From Mytilinidion resinicola (Eukaryota > Ascomycota > Dothideomycetes > Mytilinidiales > Mytilinidiaceae): a stretch of 64,000 bases of DNA. Shown here piece by piece: positions 21,480 to 32,938 of the stretch. The notes beneath the pieces were generated by a model. That model was not told where the DNA came from. It saw only the letters and a program-made list of their open reading frames with translations, and did not search any database. A program made the translations under genes and the position numbers. The stretch lies in NCBI RefSeq assembly GCF_010093595.1, contig NW_022985440.1, positions 1,331,609-1,395,608 on the forward strand, given 5' to 3'. Position 1 is the first letter of the stretch. Each line of letters begins with the position of its first letter.

Positions 21480-22743
21480 ATGCCGCAAGGCTACGAGCGG
21501 GTATGTCAGCCGCACCCCCCTTCCTTCGCTCCGCTAACGCCCCCCAGGTCTCCGCCAACGACGATGTCGACTCGCCAACCTCACCGCACTCAAACCCTCA
21601 AACCTCCTTCTCGCACACGAATCCGCCGCCGCAGTCGTCACAGCAAATCCCCAACTCGCCGCCGCCATCCTTCCGCTCTCACGCCTCGTCCCCCACTGGG
21701 AGCCACCACCTGCTGAGCCCAACCGCCGATCCCTATGCCACCGATGCCGAGCGCACCCTCGCCGACACATTCGACGATGCCGACAGTGAGGATGAGGAGG
21801 GCGATGGGATGGACGACCGGCAGCGGCTGATGCGCGCGAGCCCTTCGTCGGCGTCCGACGATGGAGAGGACCACGGACTTCATCGGAATAGCGACGAAGT
21901 GCGGCCACGGGGGATCGAGAGGAGAGTAACACAACTGCCTGTTTTTAATGCTACACCAGCGTCGGCAGTAGGCGCAGCGGCAGGAGGGCGAATATATGGG
22001 GGTGGTCAGAACGACGGCGTATTTGCAAACCTGAGCGCGAAGCCAACACGAGGAGAGGAGCTGGAAGAGAAGCCTCCTGTAAGGCCCTGCCCAATATGTC
22101 TACTCTCGGGACTATTCATACTAACTTACCCCCACAGACCTACGAACAAGCCGCCCTGGACGCCACTCCTCCATACTGGGAAACCACCATTCTCGCCCCA
22201 GGCGGCCCCTTCTCGGACTCCAACGCCGTCTACATCGAAGGCCTCCCTGTCGGCTCTGTCTTCAGCTTTGTTTGGAACGCCATGATCTCCATGTCCTTCC
22301 AGCTCGTCGGCTTCCTGCTCACCTACCTCCTCCACACTACCCACGCGGCGAAGAACGGCTCCCGCGCCGGCCTCGGTATCACCCTTATCCAGTACGGCTT
22401 TAGCATGAAGGGCGCGGGCCCTATCTCTGATGGCGGCGGGAACGGTGGCCAGGGCGACGGCGATTTCAACGGCGCGCCCCCGGACCCAAATAGCCATGAC
22501 TTCGACCCGAACGCTGTCGCGCCGTCTATACCTACTCCATCGTCTGTATCTGCTGCGGGTGGCATAACAACGAGCGACTGGATTGCTTATCTACTGATGG
22601 TCATCGGCTGGTTCATTCTTATCAAGAGCATTTCTGATTTTGTCAAGGCGCGGCGGCACGAGCAGCTCGTGCTACAGAGCCCAGAGCGCGGATTGGGGAC
22701 GGCGGTGGTGGCCGAAGGGGAGAGCCCGAGCCAGGCTGTGTAA
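21480..22743 (+). CDS. BSD2: Bsd2/Ndfip-type adaptor for Rsp5 ubiquitin ligase
   Basis: Exons 21480-21500, 21548-22078 and 22138-22743 give 385 residues. The N-terminal half is disordered, Ser/Pro-rich and acidic. At the second splice the PPxY motif is completed (EEKPPTYEQAALDATPPYWE), which binds the WW domains of Rsp5/Nedd4. Three membrane segments follow (SVFSFVWNAMISMSFQLVGF, the AGLGITLIQYGF region, WIAYLLMVIGWFILIKS). In yeast Bsd2 sits in Golgi/endosome membranes and directs metal transporters and damaged membrane proteins to the vacuole. A low-complexity Gly/Asp loop lies between helices 2 and 3. The start at 21480 gives MPQGYER with a 47-nt intron right after. The family call is firm. 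Confidence 0.92.
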
Positions 22744-23659
22744 AGTAGAACGAGAGGCGAAAGACGACACATGCAGCACCCGCGTCTGGTGTTTAGGTTG
22801 TTTCTTTTGTTGTTTCTGGCATCCTGGCGTCTCTGCTTTTCAGTGAAAGGTGCTGGAGAAGCGTTGAGGTGCTAGGGGAAGGGATGGGATCGCGGAGTTG
22901 GATTACTGGGTCTGTGTATACTGGAGTGAGCTTCACGGTGGAGCGTGACTCTGCTGTAGTGTTTTGATATCGAATGCACCACTTCTATGTGCGTATCTAA
23001 CATCCTGATTGAAGTGTGTCATCCAGTTGGACGACGCCTGAGGTGGCCGAGCTTGATCTCTAGTCTTTCAAACCACTCTTCTTTAAAAATATGAGAAGCT
23101 GTCGGAGGACCTTATGCAGCGGCCAAATTTGTACACCGAGCCTTATGACAGCCTCGCTGAATCGCGCCATTCTAGACTACAGGCCGTTCGATTTTCGAAA
23201 CTATGTGGGAAGGCCCCATGCAGCGGTGAAGCAGAGTATACGCTCTACCCATACCGGGATATTGTAGTATCCTGATCGAAGACAGTCGACAATCTTGGGT
23301 AGGTATCGCCGCCTGAGGCAGCATAACGAATTTAAAATTTAATTTAAACGATTCAATTCCGTATCTTTCCGGCTTTTGAAAATGCATCGCGACACTTCGA
23401 ACGGCGGCAGAGAAGTGCATACTATTCATATATTATTCACAAAGCATTCCATGGTTGTAAATTGAGTGACAAGGAGGAGAGGAGCGGTGGATAGTCTCCA
23501 ACTGGATGTATTACAAAAGACGCCTTGCTTTGCCCGAGAGAGTCTCTGCTACCTATGATACACAGTAATATAAAGTTACTTCCCTCAAACTCACTCGATG
23601 AGACCTGGGTCTCCGTCACTAAAATACACCCAACGTATTAGGATATCCGCCATTTGCCA
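22744..23659. other. Intergenic, nothing recognised
   Basis: This is a convergent region between Bsd2 and Coa4. No coding sequence or repeat was recognised. Confidence 0.4.
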
Positions 23660-24115
23660 TCATGCATCTTTAGAGTCGGTTCTTTGCTCATTGCCTTGTC
23701 TCTTCCAGCATTCACGGAAAGCCTCCATCTGTAATGGTGCAGCAGAGTCAGTATAGTTTGCAGGTGGTTGGTTGGACGAGAGCATGCATGACGGAAGCCG
23801 GCAACTTTGTCGGTCCCCGATCCACAACCATCGATGACTTACCTCCTTCTTACACGCCCTCCAGTCCTTCGTATCATAGTAGCAGTCCGTCATCTTTGAA
23901 TTTTCCACTATCAATCAATCAATACAGGGGATATCGATGCATTCTCTGATGTCTGACCTGAGCAGCCGGTGCTGAAGATTCTCTTGTCCCTAGTTCAATT
24001 CGTTAACCTCTTCTTCGTCATCAACATATTTCATCAATTGCTCTCACCAATCATCCGGTTCGTCATCATCCACGGCCGCATTCGACTCGCTTGACTGGAT
24101 CGCGTTGTTTGACAT
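23660..24115 (-). CDS. COA4: Coa4-like twin Cx9C cytochrome oxidase assembly factor
   Basis: Four short exons (24115-24048, 23989-23958, 23907-23843, 23728-23660) join to 77 residues; the second is only 32 nt. The spliced protein has two perfect Cx9C pairs: C-SVENSKMTD-C and C-KKEMEAFRE-C, with CYYDTKDWRAC bridging them. This is the hallmark of CHCH proteins imported by Mia40 into the mitochondrial intermembrane space. The DWRAC...MEAF.CW pattern and C-terminal Lys/Asp tail match fungal Coa4 (human COA4/CHCHD8), needed for cytochrome c oxidase assembly. Every splice site is canonical and each junction falls inside the motif, so the model is strongly constrained. It lies head-to-head with the biotin ligase gene, start codons about 125 bp apart. 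Confidence 0.9.
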
Positions 24116-24240
24116 CGCTTTAGTGTTTCGGAGAGCTTTCTTGTTGTCGCTGTGCTCGAGTCTGTCATCGTGTGATTCCTCTTTCGGGTGAAGCTCGGGA
24201 GCACTCGGGCCTCAGGCCATTCTGTCACCACCAATTCAAT

Positions 24241-26539
24241 ATGGCTTCGAGACGGATGAATGTGCTTGTATATTCCGGTAAGTCTTGTTTTCCATTGTCA
24301 TTTGATCATCGTTTTGTTCTCTTCTAAAGATAGATAGGCAACGGAAGTACAAGTGAATCCGTGCACCATACTCTCTACACCCTTCGCCGCCTGCTCTCTC
24401 CCAAATACGCTGTTATTCCAATCACGGGCGAGACCCTCCTGAAGGAACCCTGGACTGCCACCTGCGCCTTGATTGTCTTTCCTGGTGGTGCAGATCTGGG
24501 CTACTGTAGGACGCTTGACGGGGCGGGTAACCGCAAGATCACGCAATTCGTGAATCGAGGAGGTAGCTACCTCGGATTCTGTGCTGGTGGGTACTACGGG
24601 TCTGCAAGATGCGAATTCGAAGTAGATGATAAGAAAATGGCTGTTGTTGGCGACAGAGAACTCGGATTCTTCCCAGGAACGTGTCGTGGACTGGCTTTCC
24701 CGGGGTTTGTGTATCAAAGCGAGGCTGGGACGAGAGCAGTCGAGTTGGAGATAAACAGGTCTGCTCTTCCCTCGATTAAGGATACCGTACCTGGATTGTT
24801 CCGTTCATATTACAACGGCGGTGGCGTTTTTGTGGACGCGAAGAAGCTCGCTGAGAGGGGCGTGGAGATTTTGGCGAGCTTCAAAGAGGATCTGCATGTC
24901 GATTCAGGAGACAGTAAGGCTGCTGTTGTCTACCGCAAGATTGGCGACGGTCATGCTATTCTTACAGGGCCCCATCCTGAGTATGCCCATATCCTGATCT
25001 CTTAGTTACACTTTGGTCAAATGACTGACAAGTCTAGATTCGCCCCTATCAACCTCAACAAATCGAACGGCCCACCATCATACGCAGCCGCGATTGATGC
25101 TATCGCAGCATCAGATGCCACTCGTGTTGCCTTTATGAAGGCATGTCTCGTCAAATTAGGCCTGCAAGTCAATGAAGAGGAGCAGCCGGTACCGTCACTC
25201 TCCCGCCTGCACCTCACTGCTCGCACGCCATCAGATGTCGCCGAAATCCTCGCATCTTGGCACGAAGTCACTACTTTGATTGATGGAGCAGAGTATGTGC
25301 AGGCGGAGAACGACACATTCCACGTGGAGAGGGCTGCGACGTGGGGTATGGGTAGTCTTGTGAAGGCGGTTACGAGTGTACTACCTGATGCTGTTTCTGG
25401 TAACTCGAAAGAAAAGCCTTCACCAGAAGATACGCCCCCCAAAGAAAAGGCGTTGGAGGCCGAAAGCTCCGATGACTCAACATCTGGAGACAAGATCATC
25501 GACTATGACAAAGTAATCAAGAGGATTGTTCCTCACGAGAAAATGCTTCCCTCAGGCCGAGAGACTCCATCTTTCAACCACGATGCGTATTATGCAAACC
25601 TCGCCCATTTCCAGAGCAAATCAGATATCGACGAACCTTCTTTCGGCACCCATCTTCTCTATGGCGAAGTCGTCACCAGCACTAACACCATCCTCGAGAA
25701 GTACCACTTTATCTTGCCCATAGATATATGCAACCAAGCTAACCCTTCGATCCAGAAACCCCAAACTCCTCAACACCCTTCCTCAAGGCTTCACCGCAAC
25801 AGCAACGATGCAAGTCGCCGGCCGCGGCCGCGGCTCGAACGTCTGGCTCGCACCTCCCGGCTCTCTCATGTTCAGCACTGTCATCCGCCACCCCATCGCG
25901 CTCACCGCCTCTGCCCCCGTGATATTCGTGCAATACCTCACCGCCCTCGCCTTCGTCAAGGGAGCAAAAGGCTACGCGCCAGGCTACGATAGACTGCCCA
26001 TCAAGCTGAAATGGCCAAACGACATCTACGCTCTCAGCCCTACCGCCCCAAAACCCACAAACGGCCGACACAGCAACACCGACTTCGTTAAAATCGGCGG
26101 GATTCTCGTGAACTCGAGCTACTCTGGCTCCGAGTACACACTTGTAGTGGGCGTCGGGATTAATGTCGCGAACCCCTCTCCAACGACTAGCCTGAACCAG
26201 CTAGCAGCGAAAGAAGGCTTGAAAGCGTTTCAGATGGAGAAATTACTCGCTAGTATTCTCGTCGAGTTTGAGACGCTGTATAGGCGGTTTTGTGCAAAAG
26301 GGTGGGATAGAGAGGCGGAGGGCGCGTATTATGATGGCTGGTTGCACACGAATCAGATTGTGGAGCTGGAGGCGGAAGGAGGGGTGCGGGCAAGAGTGAA
26401 GGGGATTACGAGAGATTGGGGGTTGCTGCTTGCGGAGGAGTTGGGGTGGGAAGACAGGCCGACGGGGAAGATTTGGGAGCTGCAGAGTGATAGTAATAGC
26501 TTTGATTTCTTTAAGGGATTGCTTAAGCGGAAGGTGTAG
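24241..26539 (+). CDS. BPL1: Biotin--protein ligase
   Basis: Exons 24241-24277, 24338-24980, 25038-25700 and 25756-26539 give 708 residues. The first half is the glutamine-amidotransferase-like domain of fungal and animal holocarboxylase synthetases (VFPGGADLGYC, GGSYLGFCAGGYYG). The second half is the biotinyl-5'-AMP ligase with GRGRGSNVW, IKLKWPNDIYA and KIGGILVNS, which form the biotin/ATP site. The C-terminal domain closes with GLLLAEE. The enzyme activates biotin with ATP and attaches it to a lysine of carboxylases such as acetyl-CoA and pyruvate carboxylase. Introns are 55-60 nt with canonical ends. No damage was seen. Confidence 0.95.
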
Positions 26540-26866
26540 GAGGCAGCGGAACAGGTGGCAGACGGTAGGAGAGGGTGGAAGAAGTTTTTTGTATGATGCC
26601 TCAGCATAGGCCCGCTGACTCTCTCTTGCTTCTACTTGCGGTGCTTCGGGATATTTTCAGAAATCCGGGCGAGTTCAAGAGTTCATCGCTGTGAACAGTC
26701 ATCAAGCCTGCCAGGTCACCTCAGAGATACCGAGTCAAACCTTTTATCGACACGTTGAGGGTAGCGCTCACATTGACTATGAAATGTAGGACTCACTCCC
26801 ACCGTTCGATGACCAGTCTATTACATATTCGTGCATCGAAGTAAAGTCCAACACCAAGCAATGATC
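26540..26866. other. Convergent intergenic region
   Basis: The stretch lies between the 3' ends of the biotin ligase gene and the secreted kinase gene. Nothing beyond expected 3' flanks was seen. Confidence 0.45.
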
Positions 26867-28253
26867 CTAATACACCACTGCCCGCACAACCCACTCCTCC
26901 GCGCGCTCATCAACCGCCACAACCAGCATCTCCCCCGCCTCCGTATCTCGCTTCGACGTCTTCGTCTTCTTATTACAATCATCGAAAAGCTTCAGATTCG
27001 GATTCGCAACCTTCGTCCTAAACACATCGAGCTTCTTGCGACTAAGCTGCGGCGCCAGCACATCCGCCAGGACCGCGCAGAAGTCGTCCGAGAAGTCCGG
27101 CCACTCTTTCTTGCACGCCGCAGCGCGGAGGCTCGGGTTCGCCGGCGTCTCCCAGATGGCTCGCGCGTTCGCAGCGGCGGCGGACGTCCAGGGCTTCTTG
27201 CCGATCATCATGGAGACCATGAGGACGGCAACCTCCCACTCGTCGTTGGAGATGGGGTCGATTTCGAGGGTGGAGCCGGTTTCGGCCTCTGTTGAAATGA
27301 TAGGCGTTAGAAATGTGGAAATGATAGACGGAAGGCTACAAAGGGTGGGTTGTTGCAAGCTTACCAGGTCCCCTGATCCCGCCCGCGACGTCGATTTTCG
27401 AGACGACTTTATCCGTCGTAGCCTCGCCGAAGTCGATGACCTTGACCACCTCGCCTGCATTGAACATGACGTTGCCATCCTTTAGGTCGTTGTGCGCGAT
27501 GCCCTTATCGTTAAAGTACGCCACCGCATCAAAGATCTGATCCATGACCGCTTTGACCAGCACCTCATTGCCCACATACGTCTGGGCCACGATGCGAGGC
27601 TGCAGCGTGCCGAGCTCCGCAAGCTCCATCATGATGACGTAGTTGAGCCCGTACTCGCATTTGGCGAGGGCTTGCACGATGTGGTCCTGCTTCCCGATTG
27701 TGGTCATGATGGCGTACTCTTTGTCGATGACGCCCTTGTTTTGAGACATCTTGAGAGCGACTTTCACGCCGTCTTTGGTTACGCCTTGGTACACGGACCC
27801 TGAGGCGCCGCTCTCGGGGTTGACGGCTTCGTTTAGCATGACTTTTGTGTCGCCGCATTTGAAGGCGTCTTCTTCGTCCCAGTCCGGGGGGGTGGCGCGT
27901 TTGAAGAGTTGGTTAGGGAGGATTTTGTGAAGACTGGCATGAGCATGTTTTACTATGGAGTCGAAGCGTGATTCTTCGACTGCCCGCTTGGTGTGGGAGT
28001 AAAATCGGGGGTCGAAAGCAAAGGCCTCGAAAGAGGAGGAGTTGTTGTCATCATCGAATCCACGCTTTCGAAGTATTTGGTCGTGCCGGAGTATCAGCAC
28101 ATCTCCAATCCTTGGGTCTGCGGGTAACGCAACGGGCTGTCGAGTTTCCAGGAAGCTGGATGAAGGAGCTTCGTGGTTGGTTGGAAAGGCTGTGGTTAGA
28201 AAAAAGGGATTAAGCGCGAGCACGATAGATAGCAATGTAGTGAGTGACGGCAT
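26867..28253 (-). CDS. Secreted protein-kinase-like protein
   Basis: Exons 28253-27365 and 27288-26867 give 436 residues. Residues 1-22 are a textbook signal peptide (MPSLTTLLSIVLALNPFFLT). After a propeptide-like stretch with KR sites (LFKRAT near 118) comes a eukaryotic-type kinase fold. It has a Gly-rich loop (GASGSVYQG, about 149-157), the ATP lysine in VALK (168), a catalytic loop HNDLKDGN (254-261) and a metal site DFGE (274-277). The C-terminal lobe has NDEWEVAVLMVSMMIGKKPW. The core catalytic residues are present, with HND in place of HRD and DFGE. An active-looking kinase entering the secretory pathway is unusual in fungi, where kinases are cytosolic or nuclear. It could act in the Golgi lumen, the wall, or outside the cell. 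No membrane helix follows the signal peptide. Function and substrate are unknown. Confidence 0.85.
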
Positions 28254-29156
28254 TTTGAAAACGAGTGTTGAAGAAAGAAATAAATGAATGTGTGAGCTGC
28301 AACCACGCAAAGCGGAAATTATCAAGCTCTTGAGAGAGAGACGTATCAGTTGGAGAAAAGAGAGGTGATAGGAAAGGCAGTAGAGTGCTTCAATGAAGTG
28401 AAGTACAACCATATTTACCCGCCTTTGGGTGTTACGAGACGCTATGGTGATGCCCGTATCCTAGAATAAACAAACAAGGATAGCCGCTCTACCAACTCGA
28501 TCCTGCAGCCCACTTTTGGAGATTAAAGCCCATACTTCTGCCAATGTCTGATAATATTCCGGCCAGAGATGGAAGAATGGCGGCTGAACATCATGTCGCA
28601 CCATCGGCGGCCATAACCTCTCCCGTGGGTTCATGGTTCATGGATCTCAGCCTCATCCACACTTGGCGTTAATACCAAGGTCTTGGCCGCGTTGGGTATT
28701 GGCCCCAAAAGCATGGGTTGGGAAGATGTGGTCGGGATATTCTAAAGGGGGCGGAGTTCCTGATTCATCTCGCGAAGTGGAACCAATTCGGTTAGGCTAT
28801 TTACCCTTTTAGCATTTGTGTCCAATCCTCCTCCTTCAAGGTGTTGTGTTCAGTGCTCAGGTATTCAGGCTAGCGTTTATTTTCCCCTTAGAAATGATGT
28901 CAAGTGGAGGTCTACATTCCTCACGTGTTTATCACGTGTCCCATTCTTTCCTCCTCTCGGGTTTGTACTTTAAACAATCTCAAGCTTTATTATGATTTCC
29001 AATAGCAAAACGGAGGATCCTATACCATCCAAATCTGGACCCGGATACCATAACAATACATAGCTTTTGCCACATTAACCCATCACCTTTCAACTTCGAC
29101 TGCCCACTATCCTCAATCACGACACTCGGACTCTCTTCAACATAGCACATCGCTGT
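28254..29156. other. Intergenic, possible regulatory region
   Basis: The stretch lies between the secreted kinase promoter and the 3' end of the small secreted protein gene. No coding sequence was recognised. It contains a closely spaced pair of CACGTG motifs. Confidence 0.4.
28922..28938. promoter_or_regulatory. Paired CACGTG (E-box-like) motifs
   Basis: CACGTG occurs at 28922-28927 and 28933-28938, with centres one helical turn apart. bHLH factors bind this hexamer. Which gene it would serve is unclear, as it lies about 670 bp upstream of the kinase gene and beyond the 3' end of the small secreted protein gene. Confidence 0.3.
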
Positions 29157-29540
29157 TCACTCATTCCCTACACAGTCGTAGTTCTCCCCGTCTTTGCCCT
29201 TGTTGATATCATTCGGATCCATTACCCTGTAGCTCTTCATTACACTTGAAGTGCAATCCGGAGTCCATCCCGAGCTCCCGATGTTGATTCCATTGCAGCA
29301 GTTCTCATCCCCAAAGAACGCCACGACCAAATCGTTGTCCTCTGCCGTAGTCCAGCCAATGTTGAGACCCTCCATGCCTGTGGAGTTGCCGCCGCCGACC
29401 TTTTGGCATCCGTCCGTGAGCTTGAGTTCGCCCAGTGGTGCTGTCTTGCCCTCGCACTCTGAGTTCTCGATCCATGTGATGCTGAAAGCGGCGGTTGAGA
29501 TAATGATGGAGAGGAGGAGTGCAAGCGAGAGTGCGTGCAT
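29157..29540 (-). CDS. Small secreted cysteine-containing protein
   Basis: A single-exon frame of 127 residues. A signal peptide is clear (MHALSLALLLSIIISTAAFS). The mature part of about 107 residues has six cysteines (SECEG, DGCQK, ENCCNG, PDCTS, YDCVG), an even number compatible with three disulfides. It has no recognisable enzyme motif. Size, signal peptide and cysteine content fit the usual profile of candidate effectors or wall-associated proteins. The start at 29540 is the ATG just before the hydrophobic core; the frame is open upstream but that part is not protein-like. It sits between two other secreted-protein genes. Confidence 0.75.
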   Translation of the reverse strand: MHALSLALLLSIIISTAAFSITWIENSECEGKTAPLGELKLTDGCQKVGGGNSTGMEGLNIGWTTAEDNDLVVAFFGDENCCNGINIGSSGWTPDCTSSVMKSYRVMDPNDINKGKDGENYDCVGNE

Positions 29541-30496
29541 GTTGGGCGATTGCTTTTGGCAAGGAAGTTGAAGAGGTGATGAGTGTCGCTGTGGAATTGA
29601 TTGCGGACTGACTGTAGAAGTGCAGCGTGGATGCTTTGGATAACTAGTGAGGTAGAATAGATGTGTGCCCGCAAGAAAACAGAGATGTCGCGAAGCTCTT
29701 GGCAAAGGAAAGGAAGAAAGTTCAGTGTCAGTGGAAGGAAGGAAAGCCGGACGACTCTTGACTTCGTTACGACGGTTTTTGGTTTCGTTATTCAAACAAC
29801 CCTGTAGAAATCTCAAAGTATACTTAGTCTAAGCGTTGCGCTTTTCTGAGTTCGGGGTTGCACCAGGAACAGGAACAGGAACAGGATGCTTGTGATTCTT
29901 GGCTGTTGGATGGCGACATGGGCTTATGCAGGTACCAGATTAAGGATCGAAAGGATCGATGTTCTGATGCTGATTTTTTTAGAGCGGGACAAGGCTTCGG
30001 TGCTTATCTTTAGTGTGCATCCTGAATGCCCAGTGCTGACTTGCCCCCAACTGTAACATGCCAAGACGTATCCCCGACGGATTCTTCTAACCATAACGAG
30101 ACCTCCTTCCATCACCCTCAGATCTCGTCACATAAATTCACAGAAAGAGGAGTATGTACTAAGGAATAGCTGATTGATTGTTACACACGCAAGCGTATTC
30201 TCGGACCAACATTCCGAAATGCATTTGTGAGCAGGCACCACCTAGCAGGGGAGACAGCAAAGAAACTTTCTAGGATCTTCATCCCCGAGCGCTCACGTCC
30301 ATACTGAGAACCCAACTACTGACCCATGCAACCCTGAAGCGTTACCAGATCTGCTGAAGCTCAGATACTTTGACATAGCGTCCCGTCATGCGTTCTCTCA
30401 ACCCACATAATACATTCAGTCGCATCACTCTCATTATCCTTCAGTCATTCTTTTTAGAAGTGTTATTGTACTCTGTACGTCCACTCATTTTGCATC
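29541..30496. other. Divergent intergenic region
   Basis: This is the shared upstream region of the small secreted protein and the large secreted protein at 30497. A CAGGAA hexamer is repeated about four times near 29861-29886. No coding sequence was recognised. Confidence 0.45.
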
Positions 30497-32395
30497 ATGA
30501 AGTTCAAGCCTTCCACCTGGCTCCTCGGTGCCCTTCACCTCTCCACACTCGTTACCCAGTCCACTGCTACGACTGCCACGGGCGCCAATGGCGTTGTCGT
30601 AGAGTTCAGGATCCGGAAACCCATAGCCGGTACAGACAAACGCTCTTTAGACAGCAACCCGCTCGCTACGGTGAGGAGTGCAGCTCTCCTTGCAGACGGC
30701 GGTCTATCCGCCCTGCTCGATGAGCGCTCCGACAACACCACCCTTGCAGGGATAGAAAACCTGATCGACCATTATCACCGGAAAACGAAGCGTGCCGATG
30801 ACCCGAACAACAAATCGTGTAAACCGAAAGTTCATTGCACGTACGGGAGAGTCTGGGATGAGACGAAGCAGTCATGTGAGGATTGTCCGAAAGACCAAGA
30901 GGTCAATGCGGATGGCGATGCCTGCGTGCCCAAGGAGACCGACGAGGAGAAGAAGGAGCAAGGAAAATGCCCCGAGGGCAAGAAACTTGACCCTAGTGTG
31001 CCTGGTCAGGTAAGTTACGCAATGTATGGCAGATCATCTTCACGAGCTGACCTTGATACAGGATGAATTTACAGAAAACCCCAAGTGTGTGGACAAGAAC
31101 GACCCCAACAGCTGCCCCGAGGGACAATCTGCCTCCACCGCAACGAAGAAAAAGGCTCCCGAATGCGCTCCTGATGATGAGCCTGACAAAAAATGCGATG
31201 ACCCCGATACGCTTGACTTCAAGGAAGTAAAGGGAGGCAAGATCACCCATAGCTGCCGCTCCACCCCGGAGAAGGAAAAGAAGAAGGCCGATACACTGAA
31301 AGCAAATACAATCAAAGTATCGGAGAAGGCCGGAGAGCAATACGCCGCGGAGAAAGAGAAGTAAGTTCTTCCAGTAATTCAAACCTCCGCAGCTGACGTC
31401 GCAAAAGGGAAAGGAAGATCAGGGCACGGAGAGGCGCTTGCCTGGCTCTGGGAGCTATGACCTGGATCCCAGATGCCGACACCACTGCACTCACTGACGA
31501 CGAGATGAACGGGCTTCTGGAGCCGGAGGACGACTCGCCTGTGCCTAGCAAGGACCTGGAGGACTACATGGTCGACGTCGTGACCCCAATCACGATCGCA
31601 GTAGATACAGAGACAGCTGGGTTCCCAAATATTGGAGCACTCATTAGTTCAGTCAGCAAAGGAGGCGTCGCTGCAAGCAAGGCGGGCCGCGTCTTCGCGT
31701 CTGCCAATGGCAAAACAGGGGGCGAGCGCTTCATGGCTCTCAAGGACCCCCAGAAGACAGTCAAAGCCAGCGACCAGGCCATCGACGCGGCCAAGAAGTC
31801 CGACCTCGTCAAGCGCATCGTCAAGTCCGAGACTTTCCAAGACTGCGTAGCGCTAGGCGCTACGTTGGCTGCAACAGAAGCTGGAAACATAAAGCTCGCA
31901 ACCCACGATGTACCATCCTGGAACACCACCACAACAACAAGGAAGCACCGGCGGCAAGATCTAGGCATCGCAACCAAGCTGCAGAACGTCCGCGCCGGCG
32001 ACTACTACATCAGCATCGACCTCGACGCCGCACCAATGAACCACTTTCCCTCGCCAGCGGAGCAGGCCGACCAGACCATCGTCATGGTAGCCGACCCGAA
32101 CACGGACGCCCAACCGGAGGGCAATCCCAGCATCAACATCCAGACGTGGCCGGATAACTACAATCGCAATCGCCGCGTGGTATACCAGACGTGCAGCTCG
32201 ATCGAGAGCAACGACATCACGCTCATGCAGGTCTGGGGCGGCTGCTGCAAGTTCTATGACGACGAGAAGTGCTCGCCTGACACGAGCTTGTTTAGTATGA
32301 CGAATAGGCAGGATGGGCAGCTTAAGGGGAAGGATAATGATTCCATTTCGTCGTTTTGGTGCACTTTCGATCTGAACTGCGCAGGAGCGCCTTGA
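30497..32395 (+). CDS. Large secreted Cys-rich protein of unknown family
   Basis: Exons 30497-31009, 31062-31360 and 31408-32395 join to 599 residues. The N-terminus is a signal peptide (MKFKPSTWLLGALHLSTLVT), followed by a propeptide ending in KRADDP. The middle has EGF-like spaced cysteines (CKPKVHC, SCEDCPKDQ, DGDACVPK, KCPEGKK) and a Lys/Glu-rich segment. The C-terminal third holds a conserved-looking globular part with TCSSIES, WGGCCKFYDDEKC and a final CTFDLNC. It contains the dibasic site RKHRRQD, where a kexin-like protease could cut. I do not recognise the family. Its neighbours on the left are also secreted, so a joint role outside the cell is possible but unproven. Confidence 0.75.
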
Positions 32396-32458
32396 GAGTA
32401 GTTCTGTATATCCTAGAGCTGGTTGGATTTAGATAATTGCTGTGTACAGAAAACAAGT

Positions 32459-32613
32459 GGGATTGGAGCTGAGGACCTACTTTTCTGGTCAACATCTTAC
32501 CGGGACTGGGCTTAGTCTGCTCAAAGCACAGTACCGCAGGCTGTTACTTCTATACATTACCCCCCTTGTACGGCTGACTTCGCAGCTCAATATTCGCGCT
32601 AGACCACCGGACG
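32459..32613 (+). repeat. Diverged partial copy of the 46194-46425 inverted-repeat element
   Basis: About 155 bases align with 46255-46410, including the exact shared run AGCACAGTACCGC. The right end keeps the terminal motif CGCGCTAG..CACCGG. The left terminal repeat is not recognisable, so this copy is truncated or internally rearranged. Identity is estimated by eye at about 70 percent. Confidence 0.6.
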
Positions 32614-32938
32614 CACCCACATGTTGTGATATAACAGGGTGAGGGGTGAAAGAGGCACGTGATATCGTCCACCTCACGATTTACCTTCCCTGACCTTCCA
32701 CGTCACAGACTCCGCGATATTGCTAGGTGGAGCGGCGCGTGCAGAGTACCTGGCTTACTCATTAACGCTAGAAGAAATTAATCGACACCGCTGGGACAGT
32801 TTAACCTCGGACTGCCCGCTGAGCTGACTAATCTGTTACTAACACTTAGCAGGTTCCGGCCTTCTCGACTATAGAAGGGCCAGGCCGCCCACTTCCGCAT
32901 CTACCACATCGACTTTCCTTCTTTCGACAACAAGAGTG

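Noticed and set aside
28465..28505. tRNA gene on the minus strand (GAGTTGGTAGAGCGGC resembles an A box)
   Set aside because: No matching B box, anticodon stem or acceptor stem could be folded in the next 100 bases.
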